Of a stretch of 64,000 bases of DNA, positions 53,162 through 61,973 are shown piece by piece (position 1 is the first letter of the stretch; the number at the start of each line of letters is the position of its first letter). The notes beneath the pieces were generated by a model. The model worked only from the letters and a program-made list of their open reading frames with translations. It was not told the origin of the DNA and ran no database searches. Position numbers and translations under genes: made by a program. The stretch is from an uncultured Mycobacteriaceae bacterium. Lineage in GTDB: Bacteria > Actinomycetota > Actinomycetes > Mycobacteriales > Mycobacteriaceae. Location of the stretch: NCBI GenBank assembly GCA_902826815.1, contig CADEGF010000029.1:18742-82741 (forward strand), read 5' to 3'.

Positions 53162-55243
53162 ATGGGTTACGCGAGGCACATCGGTCGGGTCGGAGCACTA
53201 GCGGTGACTCTCGGCGTGGGGGCGGCCATCGCCAACGCGCCCGGGATCGCGTATGCCGAGACACCGGGTGCCTCGCCTGGCGGCGATTCCGACCAGAAGA
53301 CCACGTCGACGACGAATGAGTCGCCGTCGACGTCGAACACTGCGACCCAAGAGGGCGCGACTGCAGGCGCCCCCGATCCGTCGACCCCGGATCGGAAGTC
53401 GCAACGCAGGTCGGTGTTGCGCTCAGTCGTCGGAGCTATCCGGGATATCGCCGATAGCGCTGTCGCCGCAGGAAATGCCGCCGGAGCAACCAGCAGACTC
53501 GACAGGCAGGGTTCAGCCAGCGGCGATTCGGCCGCCGCCCGCAAGACACTGAACACCTCGGCGGATGCAACCAGGATCCGCACCCGCACAAACGATCTCG
53601 CTGACGCGACGGAGAACGTGGAGTCGGCCGTCACCACGTTCACTCAACGCGTGGAGCAGGCCGTCCAGAAATACACCGCACCCACGCTGGCCAGCACGCA
53701 GCGCGTCGCGGCCACGCCCACACCTCAGACATTTGCGACGGCCGCCGCGCTGGTGCAACAACCGGCGCCTCAGCCGCGGACGAGCGTCATCCCGATTTTC
53801 ACCAACGCACTCGGTTCGGTGCTGCAGCCGCTGATCTACCCGGGCAACGGGTCGCCGCCGCTGCAGTTGCCGACGCTGATGGCGGTAGTGGCGGCGGTGC
53901 GAGATGAGGTGGAGCGCATTCTGGTGCCCCGCCAGACGCAGGTCGCGTACCCGGTCGGCCAGTCCCAGACCTACCCGAACCCGCCGACAGATCCGACGAA
54001 ACAGCACGTGCTGATTGTTGCGGTCGACGGCACGAACTTGAGCAAGGTGCTGGAAAACCCCGAAAACGAGAACTTCGTCGAACTGATGAACACCAGCACC
54101 AGTTCCGCGCCGAGCATCGTCGGACACACCACCGTCTCCAACCCCTCGTGGACAGCGATCCTGACCGGTGCATGGGACAACAAGACCGGCGTGATCAACA
54201 ACGTCTACACGCCGGGAACGTACGACAGGTGGCCGACGGTCTTCACCCAGCTCGAGGGCTACAACCCGGACATCAGGACCAAGTCGATCTCCGACTGGGA
54301 CGTCATCGGCGCCATCTCCGCGTCCGGCGAGGGCGCCGACGAGGTCGTATACATCTCACAGGTCGCCGACGACCCCTACTGGGGGAAGACGGACAAGGCG
54401 GTAACGGATGAGGCGGTCGACACCCTCGACGGCCCGAACGACGACTACGCGAACGAAGCCCCGAACTTCATGGTCACCTACCTGGTCCAGGTCGACGAGA
54501 ACGGGCACATGTACGGCGGTGATTCGCCCGAGTACGCGGCGGCCGTTGCCCGCACCGACGACAATCTCGGTGCGATCATGGACGCTGTGGCCGCGCGTGA
54601 GGCGGCAACTGGCGAGGACTGGACCATCATCGTCGTGACCGACCACGGTCACCAGCCGCAGCAGGGCTTCGGGCACGGCTTCCAGTCACCCCGTGAGACA
54701 GCGACTTTCGTCATCGTCGACGGCCCGCAATTCGGCGCGGACTGCCCGAACAGCCAGTGCGGCAAGTTCAACCCGGACTACGAGATCGTCGACGTCACAC
54801 CGACTGTCCTGAGCCTATTCGGGGCCCCACAGGGAGACAGGCTCGACGGTGTGCCGCTGCAGTCGCTCCACGACAGCGACTCCCGCGAGCTGACTCAGGC
54901 CGAGTTGCAAGACCTGATCGAGGCCCAACTCGCTTCGAGCGACTATCCCAACATCGTCGTCAACGCGGCCCTGAGCCTGCGCACGATCGTCGCCTTCGTT
55001 CCGTATTTCGTGCACGGCGCGGATCTGCCTGCCCCTCTCGGCGACATCCTGTATGTCGTGACGAACGTGCCCGCGCAGTTCGTCGCGATCGGCACCGGCG
55101 TATGGGGCGCCAGGCTGTTCCCGCTCCTGCCGCCGCCACCGGCGATCACGTTCATCCCGGATCAGGCGAATTCGATCGACGCGTTCCTCCGTCAGGACTG
55201 CGGAGGCACCAGCCTCGCTGCGGCAGGGTGCATCGCGGTGTAG
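53162..55243 (+). CDS. Exported nucleotide pyrophosphatase/phosphodiesterase-type phosphatase
   Basis: A 693-residue secreted enzyme of the alkaline phosphatase superfamily. Residues 1-36 are a signal peptide (GALAVTLGVGAAIANAPGIAYAE), then a Thr/Ser-rich linker and helical stretch to about residue 250. The catalytic domain follows: metal Asp in LIVAVDGTN, nucleophile Thr region GHTTVSNPSWTAILTG, VDENGHMYGG and VTDHGHQPQ for the second metal. ATG 53162 has AAAGGAG eight bases before it; earlier in-frame starts overlap the giant gene. Releases phosphate or cleaves phosphodiesters outside the membrane; the substrate is unknown. Confidence 0.88.
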   Translation: MGYARHIGRVGALAVTLGVGAAIANAPGIAYAETPGASPGGDSDQKTTSTTNESPSTSNTATQEGATAGAPDPSTPDRKSQRRSVLRSVVGAIRDIADSAVAAGNAAGATSRLDRQGSASGDSAAARKTLNTSADATRIRTRTNDLADATENVESAVTTFTQRVEQAVQKYTAPTLASTQRVAATPTPQTFATAAALVQQPAPQPRTSVIPIFTNALGSVLQPLIYPGNGSPPLQLPTLMAVVAAVRDEVERILVPRQTQVAYPVGQSQTYPNPPTDPTKQHVLIVAVDGTNLSKVLENPENENFVELMNTSTSSAPSIVGHTTVSNPSWTAILTGAWDNKTGVINNVYTPGTYDRWPTVFTQLEGYNPDIRTKSISDWDVIGAISASGEGADEVVYISQVADDPYWGKTDKAVTDEAVDTLDGPNDDYANEAPNFMVTYLVQVDENGHMYGGDSPEYAAAVARTDDNLGAIMDAVAAREAATGEDWTIIVVTDHGHQPQQGFGHGFQSPRETATFVIVDGPQFGADCPNSQCGKFNPDYEIVDVTPTVLSLFGAPQGDRLDGVPLQSLHDSDSRELTQAELQDLIEAQLASSDYPNIVVNAALSLRTIVAFVPYFVHGADLPAPLGDILYVVTNVPAQFVAIGTGVWGARLFPLLPPPPAITFIPDQANSIDAFLRQDCGGTSLAAAGCIAV

Positions 55244-55400
55244 GCAAGGAATCGTCCGTGCAAGCCGGGCGTGAGCAGAATGCGGTAAAGGCGTAGATCG
55301 CCGCTTGTGCGAGTTGTGCGCACAAGCGCGAACTGCTGGTCAGACGCACGTAGCTTCGGTCTCAATCGCTACAGCCGTGACGCCAGCAAGGAGTTCGATC

Positions 55401-57767
55401 ATGTCCGTTGAGTCCGCGACCGGTATCCAGCACGATCCCGCGATGCAGGAGATGCCAACGGCCGTACTGCCGTGCGCTCAAGCGCTCATGCCGTCGATCC
55501 CCGGCCCGGCCCTCGACGTGCGATGGCAATCGTTGCAACGCAGATTTCAACCGGGCCGCGACATCGTGGTCGGACGCGACCCACAGGCCGACATACGCGT
55601 CGAAAGCCCGCTGATTTCCCGCGTGCACCTGATCATGCGATTCGTCGATGGTCGCTGGGTCGCGGTCGACAACGGAAGTCTCAACGGCATGTTCATCGGC
55701 GGCCGCCGCATGTCGTCCGTCGTGATCACCGACGGTCTCACCATCAACATCGGCGAACCCGACGGCCCACCAATGACATTCGGCGTGGGGCGAGCCGCCG
55801 GTCGTGCTCCCGCTCCGAAATCGACACCGCCGCGCCGCCAGCCGACCATCTCAGGGGCGATGACGGTCGGTCGCACCCCCGACAACGACATCGTGGTTGC
55901 CGACGTCCTGGCCTCACGCCATCACGCAATGCTTGTTCCGACGGACGGGACCATGGAGATCCGCGACGCCGGAACCCTCAACGGCACGTTCGTCAACGGC
56001 GTCCGCATCGAGGCCGCGCCGTTGCGCGAGGGCGACGTGGTGACGATCGGAAATCTCGATCTCGTCTTCAGTGCGGGCACGTTGGTCGGCCGCAGCAAGA
56101 CCGAGACGGCGCCCCAAACCGGCGGCCTGCAGGTCCAGGGCGCCACCCTGACGATCGAGCAAGGCCGCACCCTGTTGGACAACATCACGTTCTCGGCTCG
56201 GCCCGGGACGCTGACCGCGGTGATCGGACCGTCGGGCGCGGGTAAGTCGACGCTCGCGAAACTGATCGCCGGGGCGACGGTGCCGACGCAAGGCCGAGTG
56301 TCGTTCGAGGGCCACGACATTCACGGCGCGTATGCGTCGTTGCGCAGTCGAATCGGTCTGGTGCCGCAGGACGATGTGGTGCACAGCCGGCTCACCGTGG
56401 ACCAGGCACTGAATTACGCCGCGGAGTTGCGGTTACCGCCGGACACCACCAAGGAAGACAGGCGCCAGATCGTTGCGCAGGTCCTCGAGGAGCTTGAACT
56501 GACCCCGCACGCGAACACGCGCGTCGACAAGCTCTCCGGCGGCCAGCGCAAGCGTGCGTCGGTGGCGATGGAACTGCTGACAGGTCCGTCGCTGCTCATC
56601 CTCGACGAGCCGACGTCCGGGCTGGATCCTGCGCTGGACCGGCAGGTGATGGCGATGCTGCGCAAGCTCGCCGACGCGGGCCGGGTCGTCATCGTGGTGA
56701 CCCACTCCCTGACTTATCTGAAAGTGTGCGACCAGGTCGTGCTGCTGGCCCCGGGCGGCAAGATCGCATTCAGCGGGCCACCCGCCGATGTCGAAACGGC
56801 GATGGGCACGACAGATTGGGCCGACATCTTCAGCGACGTCGCCGCGAATCCCGATGCGGCGCACGGACGTTACGTTGCACGCACAGGCCCATCGCCCGCC
56901 CCGGCGCAGACTGAGAAGCCGGCAGATCTGGGCAAGCCCGTCCAGACCAGCTTTGTGCGGCAGTTCTCCACGATCGCCCGCCGTCAGCTGCGGCTGATCC
57001 TGTCCGACCGTGGCTACTTCGTGTTCCTGGCCTTGCTCCCATTCATTCTGGGTGGGCTGTCGTTGGCGGTTCCCGGGAATGTGGGATTCGGGATACCCAA
57101 CCCGATGGGTCTCTCCCCGGACGAGCCGAGCGAGATTCTGGTGCTGCTGAACATCGGCGCGGTTTTCATCGGAATCGCCCTGACGATCCGCGATCTCATC
57201 GGTGAGCGTCCGATATTTCGCCGTGAGCAGGCTGTCGGGCTGTCGCCTTCGGCGTATCTGCTCGCGAAGGTGGTGGTGTATTGCAGCGCCGCCGTGATCC
57301 AGGCGGTCGTCATGGTCGGGATCGTTCTGTACGGCAAGAACGGGCCGACGCGCGGCGCGGTGCTCCTGCACAACGCGCCGTTCGAGTTGTTCGTCACGGT
57401 GGCAGCCACCTGCGTGGCGTCGGTGATCCTCGGCCTCGCACTGTCCGCGCTCGCCCGTTCCAACGAGCAGATCATGCCGTTGCTGGTGGTGGCGATCATG
57501 GCGCAATTGGTGCTGTCCGGCGGACTGCTCCCGGTCGCCGCCCGGGTGGGGCTCGAGCAGTTGTCGTGGGTCACCCCGGCACGTTGGGGCCATGCCGCCG
57601 CGGCTTCGACCGTCGACTTGCGGGTGCTGGAGCCCGCCCCGGGTCCACAGGATGCCCACTGGGCGCACGTGCCTGGCGCATGGCTGTTCGATATGGCGAT
57701 GCTGGCCGCGCTGTGCCTTGTCTACGGAAGCTTCGTTCGGTGGAAGCTGCGCCTGAAGGCCAGCTGA
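55401..57767 (+). CDS. FHA-domain ABC transporter, Rv1747-like
   Basis: A 788-residue exporter half. Two FHA domains (VVGRDPQADIRVESPLISRVH...GSLNGMF near residues 50-120; MTVGRTPDNDIVVADVLASRHH...GTLNGTF near 155-230) bind phosphothreonine. The ABC ATPase follows: Walker A GPSGAGKST at 276, signature LSGGQRKR at about 375, Walker B LLILDEPTSGLD. Six C-terminal membrane helices end in the permease. ATG 55401 has AAGGAG eight bases upstream. Rv1747 is controlled by the kinase PknF and affects glycolipid export, so a similar link to a Ser/Thr kinase is expected. Confidence 0.93.
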   Translation: MSVESATGIQHDPAMQEMPTAVLPCAQALMPSIPGPALDVRWQSLQRRFQPGRDIVVGRDPQADIRVESPLISRVHLIMRFVDGRWVAVDNGSLNGMFIGGRRMSSVVITDGLTINIGEPDGPPMTFGVGRAAGRAPAPKSTPPRRQPTISGAMTVGRTPDNDIVVADVLASRHHAMLVPTDGTMEIRDAGTLNGTFVNGVRIEAAPLREGDVVTIGNLDLVFSAGTLVGRSKTETAPQTGGLQVQGATLTIEQGRTLLDNITFSARPGTLTAVIGPSGAGKSTLAKLIAGATVPTQGRVSFEGHDIHGAYASLRSRIGLVPQDDVVHSRLTVDQALNYAAELRLPPDTTKEDRRQIVAQVLEELELTPHANTRVDKLSGGQRKRASVAMELLTGPSLLILDEPTSGLDPALDRQVMAMLRKLADAGRVVIVVTHSLTYLKVCDQVVLLAPGGKIAFSGPPADVETAMGTTDWADIFSDVAANPDAAHGRYVARTGPSPAPAQTEKPADLGKPVQTSFVRQFSTIARRQLRLILSDRGYFVFLALLPFILGGLSLAVPGNVGFGIPNPMGLSPDEPSEILVLLNIGAVFIGIALTIRDLIGERPIFRREQAVGLSPSAYLLAKVVVYCSAAVIQAVVMVGIVLYGKNGPTRGAVLLHNAPFELFVTVAATCVASVILGLALSALARSNEQIMPLLVVAIMAQLVLSGGLLPVAARVGLEQLSWVTPARWGHAAAASTVDLRVLEPAPGPQDAHWAHVPGAWLFDMAMLAALCLVYGSFVRWKLRLKAS

Positions 57768-57779
57768 CGAACCGGCGGC

Positions 57780-58442
57780 CTAGCCCCGCGTCGCCCGACC
57801 GATGACGATCGGATGGACGATTGCAGGCATGCCGCGCCACACGGCGTCATCGGCGGTGACCGTGAACCCGTTGGCGCGCATCAGCTCAACGGTCCGGCGG
57901 TTGCAGCAGCATCCACCCGCGAAGGCACGCCACGGCCGAAACAGATAGTCCTGACACGCCGCGAGAAATCGGGAACTCGCACGCACGTGTTCGACGAACA
58001 GCAGCTGCCCGCCCGGGCGGAGCACGCGGGCGATCTCGCCGAGAGTGCGCTCCGGGTCGTCGACGGTACACAGAACCAGCGTCGAGACGACCGTGTCCAC
58101 TGAAGCGTCGTCCAGCGGCAGGCGTTCGGCGGGCGCGTCGACGATCCGCGCGACGCGCTCGTTGCGTTGCAGACGGCGCTCGAGCCGTCGGCGCATCGAC
58201 CCATCGGGCTCGGTGAGCACGAGCCCACCGATGTCGTCGGGATAGTGCGCAATGTTCAGCCCGGTTCCGGCGCCGATCTCGACGACCCGCCCGTGGGCAT
58301 TGGCCAGAAGGGCGCGTCGCCGTCTGCGCATGCCTACGATCTCGCCCAGCCAGAGAAACGCGTCGTAGACAAGGGCGAAAACCCGCATCCACGTCCCGGA
58401 GGGCGGCGTCACTTGAGGCTCGGTGCTGACTGTGTCTGTCAT
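57780..58442 (-). CDS. Class I SAM-dependent methyltransferase
   Basis: A 220-residue methyltransferase of the UbiE/PMT type: GRVVEIGAGTGLNIAHYP (motif I), LTEPDGSMRRRLERRL, DTVVSTLVLCTVDDPERTLGEIARVLRPGGQLLFVEHV (motifs II-III). The last third has AGGCCCNRRTVELMRANGF. The ATG at 58442 is the best start. Found next to a convergent FHA-ABC transporter gene. Similar mycobacterial proteins methylate small lipids or quinone-like compounds; substrate unknown. Confidence 0.88.
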   Translation of the reverse strand: MTDTVSTEPQVTPPSGTWMRVFALVYDAFLWLGEIVGMRRRRRALLANAHGRVVEIGAGTGLNIAHYPDDIGGLVLTEPDGSMRRRLERRLQRNERVARIVDAPAERLPLDDASVDTVVSTLVLCTVDDPERTLGEIARVLRPGGQLLFVEHVRASSRFLAACQDYLFRPWRAFAGGCCCNRRTVELMRANGFTVTADDAVWRGMPAIVHPIVIGRATRG

Positions 58443-58522
58443 GCCGCGAAGGTACGGGCGGCCGCATGGTGCGCGCATCGCCGCAACCGGCCATCTTTCG
58501 CAGATGGCCGGTTCCGGCTACC

Positions 58523-59566
58523 TCATAGAAGTCCTAGGCGCGCCGCTTCTGCGACAGCTGCCGACCGCGACGTGCGCCCGAGCTTGCGGCGAATGTTGGC
58601 AACGTGGCGGTGGACGGTATGCGAGCTCAGCACCATCTGCTCGGCGATCTCGCGGTCGCTCAGACCCCGCGCGACGCAGGCGAGGATCTCACGTTCGCGT
58701 TCGGTCAGCAGGGTCGGTTCCGTCTCGCTCGGGTGCTGCGACGGGGTCTTCTCCGGCACCAGCGCTTCGCGGCACGCGCGGGCCACGGAATCGACGTCAC
58801 CGTGCCACGGGAAGTGCGCGCTCCCCTGCAGCGGGATGAACGTCGCGCCGGGAATCGCGGCGGCGACCTCACGGCCGAGCCGGAACGGGATGGCGCGGTC
58901 ATCGCGACGATGCACGACCGTTGTCGGTGCCCGAACACCGGCAAGACAATCCCGTACGTCAAGACGGTAGACGAGAGCGAGCAGTGCAGCGGCGGTCTCC
59001 GCGGTCGCCGCCTCCCGTTGCAACCGCGCGAAGCGTTCATGGTCCGCGGCGTCGGCAGCACCCAGGAAGATATCGCTGAGCATGCGCGCGCCCAGTCCCC
59101 AGTGGGCACGCACTGCCCCGATGATCGCGTCGCCCACTCCCGGTGGCGTGATCTCCGCGCCATCGGGGTATGAGCCGTACAGAACCAGGCGCTCCACCCG
59201 CTCGGGATACGTTGCGGCGAAGGCGATTGCGGTGCAGCTTCCGCACGAGCCGCCGACGAACGTCACGCGATCCAGCTCGAGCTCGTCGAGGAGCGCGCGC
59301 AGCGTCGCCACTTCTTCGTCGATGGTCAGATCCGACTCGTGGACTTCGCGGTCCGACATGCCGACGCCGAGCCGGTCGTAGCGGATCAGCGTGTAGCCGT
59401 CCGCGACGCCTTCCCAGAATCGCCGAAAGTCTGTGCTCTGCCAGTCCAGTTCGAGATGGCTCACCCACCACGCCGGTGCGACGAGCGGTGGCCCGTCGCC
59501 GCGCAACTCGTACGCCACGCGCCTGGCGCCGAGTGGAAGGAACCGGATCTCGGAGTTGTCGAGCAT
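58523..59566 (-). CDS. Alpha/beta hydrolase fused to a LuxR DNA-binding domain
   Basis: A 347-residue one-component regulator candidate. Residues 1-265 are an alpha/beta hydrolase: nucleophile in VGGSCGSCTAI (GxSxG), Asp in VVHRRDDRAIPF, His in QGSAHFPWHGD. Residues 285-347 are a LuxR/GerE HTH (LTEREREILACVARGLSDREIAEQMVLSSHTVHRHVANIRRKLG). ATG 59566 is favoured over GTG 59572. The enzyme-like half probably binds or hydrolyses a signal that controls DNA binding. Related fusions occur in actinobacteria; no regulon is known to me. Confidence 0.88.
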   Translation of the reverse strand: MLDNSEIRFLPLGARRVAYELRGDGPPLVAPAWWVSHLELDWQSTDFRRFWEGVADGYTLIRYDRLGVGMSDREVHESDLTIDEEVATLRALLDELELDRVTFVGGSCGSCTAIAFAATYPERVERLVLYGSYPDGAEITPPGVGDAIIGAVRAHWGLGARMLSDIFLGAADAADHERFARLQREAATAETAAALLALVYRLDVRDCLAGVRAPTTVVHRRDDRAIPFRLGREVAAAIPGATFIPLQGSAHFPWHGDVDSVARACREALVPEKTPSQHPSETEPTLLTEREREILACVARGLSDREIAEQMVLSSHTVHRHVANIRRKLGRTSRSAAVAEAARLGLL

Positions 59567-59590
59567 CGCCACGAGCGTACGACGGCAACC

Positions 59591-60234
59591 TCAGTCGTCG
59601 CGGCCGGTATCTCGATCGGGTGCGCTCATGTCCCCCGTCCCCGGCGTGCCATCGGCGAGCCCGTAGCGCAGGTAAACCGAACCCTTCGGGCTGGCCACCG
59701 GCGGTTCGAGGAGTACGACGTTCGTGGGCACGGCGCCACCGTCGAACACCTTCTTGCCTTCGCCGAGCATGATCGGGTGCAGCCAGAGGTCAAGACGGTC
59801 GAAGAGCTTCTCCCGCAGCAGCGTCTGCACCAGGTTCAGACTCCCGACGACCTTCACGTGCTCGTGGCGGTCACGGACTCGCGGACCGCGGACGCGAGAT
59901 CCGGCCCGAGTTGGGTGGATCCGTCCCACGACAAGTCGGGCGTGCCGCGAGAGGCCACGTACTTCGGGACGCGGTTGAAGAGCGTCGCGATGTCGTCGTC
60001 CTGCCCGCCTTCCTGATGTGGCCAGAAGGCGGCGAAGATGTCATACGTCCGCCGCCCGAGCAGGAGTGCGTCCGTGTCCTCGTACGCGGCGCCGACTTGC
60101 GCCCCAGCGACGTCGTCCATGAGCGGCGCCTGCCATCCGCCGAAGGCGAATCCCTCCGGATCCTCGTCGGGACCGCCGGGCGCCTGCCCGACGAGGTCGA
60201 GGGTTGCGAACATCTCGATATGGATGAGGCCCAT
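59591..60234 (-). pseudogene. DHFR-family (RibD C-terminal) reductase broken by a frameshift
   Basis: The first 115-120 codons from ATG 60234 read a dihydrofolate reductase-like protein (GLIHIEMFATLDL, LLLGRRTYDIFAAFWPH) and end at SAVRESVTATST. The rest of the family sequence (RDRHEHVKVVGSLNLVQTLLREKLFDRLDLWLHPIMLGEGKKVFDGG) continues in another frame to 59591. A one-base loss near 59870-59885 explains this. Sequence quality is high around it, but a sequencing error cannot be excluded. If real, the reductase is dead; intact relatives are 190-215 residues. Confidence 0.8.
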
Positions 60235-60317
60235 GCGTTACTCCCGATGAGTTGGTTGTCTCGGTCGCAACATAGACCCGTGGCAGCCGCCAAATTCATC
60301 GCGCCACTGACGGGCTG

Positions 60318-61724
60318 TCACTCTCCACGATGCTTGACGTGGGGTACGGGCGTGCCCTCCTCGGCGAGTGTCTCCTCCTCGATCCTCATCGTCAGCGGCG
60401 AGCGGAAGAAGCGGGTCATGAAGAGGAGCAGGATGATTCCGAGTGCGAGCCAGATGGTGCCGTACAGCAGCGCATCGATGTGCAGGTTCGCCCAGAGCAC
60501 GCCGGTGAGACACATGCCGATGAACGGCAGCACGATGTTTCTGAAGATCTCCTTGGGCGTGTGCCGCTGATTCAAACGGAACGCGTAGTAGACGATGACT
60601 GTCAGGTTCACCACCGTGAACGCGATGAGGGCACCGAAGTTGATCATCGCCGAGATGAACTCGAGTGTGAACCTGACGGCCAACAGCGACACGACTCCGA
60701 CGATGAGAACGGCGTGCGTCGGGGTCAGGTACTTCGGGTGGATGTACGACAGGTAGCGCGGGACAGCGCCCCGGCCGTTGCGGCCCATCACGTAAATCAT
60801 GCGGGACACGCTGGCATGCGACGAGAGGCTCGAGGCGACCACGGCGGCCAGCGCGGCTGAGGTGAACAAGATCTTGAAGAACGCGCCGCCCACGAACAAG
60901 GCCATCTCGGGAAGCGTGTCGTCGGTGACCTCGAAGCCGTCGAGGGTCGGGAACACGGCTTGGCCGAACCATGCCGCGATGAAGAAGATCGCGCCACCGA
61001 TGAGCAGTGCCAAGACGATGGCCCTGGGCACGGTGTCCGGCGTCTTGGCCTCCTCGCTGTACATCGTGATCGCGTCGAATCCGATGAACGAGAAGCACAC
61101 CACCGTGGCACCCGCCAACACGGCACCTACTTCGACGCCCGCGTGGTAGAGCGGGTTCAGCGTGAAAATGGTGCCCTCGCCCATGCCGTCCTTCAGCGCG
61201 AGCCACGCCAGGACGATGAAGGTCGCGATGAGCACGACCTGGAACACCACCAGGATCCCGTTGACCCGTGACGTTCCCTTCATGCTCAGGAAGTTGAACG
61301 CGGTGATCACGCCGACGTATATAAGGACGAACACCCACGACGGGGCCTCGGGGAAGAACGACTCGAAGTAGATGCGACCGATGACCGCGTTGACCATTGG
61401 CAGAAGCAAGTAGTCGAGCAGCGATGACCACCCGACGAGGAAACCGAAGTTCGGATGGATCGTCTCGGACGCGTAGGTGTACGCCGAGCCGGCCGAGGGG
61501 TAGACGCGCGTCATCCGGCCGTAGCTGATCGCCGTGAACACCATCGCGACCAGTGCCGCGAGGTAGGCCAGCGGTACCACCGCGTTCGTCTCACCCGAGA
61601 CGATTCCGAAGGTGTCGAAGACGGTCATCGGGGTCATGTAGCCGAGACCCAGGCCGACGATCGCCCACATGCCGAGCTGTCGGGACAGGTGCGGAGTGGA
61701 CTTGCCGGCGATCTCTTGGGACAA
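60318..61724 (-). CDS. APC-family amino acid permease
   Basis: A 468-residue transporter with about 12 membrane helices. The N-terminal helix has GLGLGYMTPMTVFDTFGIVSGET, an APC-type substrate-binding turn, followed by YPSAGSAYTYASETIHPNFGFLVGWSSLLDYLL and FSFIGFDAITMYSEEAKTP. Similar to putrescine/amino acid importers (PuuP/YfnA-like). TTG 61724 has an ideal AGGAGG site nine bases upstream; the in-frame GTG at 61733 would be too close. Substrate uncertain. Confidence 0.88.
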   Translation of the reverse strand: MSQEIAGKSTPHLSRQLGMWAIVGLGLGYMTPMTVFDTFGIVSGETNAVVPLAYLAALVAMVFTAISYGRMTRVYPSAGSAYTYASETIHPNFGFLVGWSSLLDYLLLPMVNAVIGRIYFESFFPEAPSWVFVLIYVGVITAFNFLSMKGTSRVNGILVVFQVVLIATFIVLAWLALKDGMGEGTIFTLNPLYHAGVEVGAVLAGATVVCFSFIGFDAITMYSEEAKTPDTVPRAIVLALLIGGAIFFIAAWFGQAVFPTLDGFEVTDDTLPEMALFVGGAFFKILFTSAALAAVVASSLSSHASVSRMIYVMGRNGRGAVPRYLSYIHPKYLTPTHAVLIVGVVSLLAVRFTLEFISAMINFGALIAFTVVNLTVIVYYAFRLNQRHTPKEIFRNIVLPFIGMCLTGVLWANLHIDALLYGTIWLALGIILLLFMTRFFRSPLTMRIEEETLAEEGTPVPHVKHRGE

Positions 61725-61930
61725 CGTAATCACCCTCCTGCCACCGATGCGGAATCAGCTCGGCCGCCAGCAACACGCTAGTACATGGGCGACTCCGCGA
61801 ATGGCGTTCTGGGGCAACAGATCAGCGGCACATTGCCGCTTGAGTTCACAGCAAGTTACCAGCCAAAGAGGAACCGAATGGCCAGGGAGGACACGGATGG
61901 GGCAAATTCAGATGTGATGCAACCGAAGTC

Positions 61931-61966
61931 CTATAGCATCACTTATTAATATAAGTGATGCTATAG
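61931..61966. promoter_or_regulatory. Perfect 36-bp inverted repeat covering the fic promoter
   Basis: CTATAGCATCACTTAT and its exact complement flank a TAAT spacer (61947-61950). The right arm ends in TATAGT (61962-61967), a good -10 placed about seven bases before the GTG start of fic at 61974, so transcription would start at or near the start codon and the repeat would cover -10 and -35. AT content is far above the surrounding sequence. A dimeric or tetrameric repressor site is the simplest reading. Confidence 0.85.
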
Positions 61967-61973
61967 TCACCTC

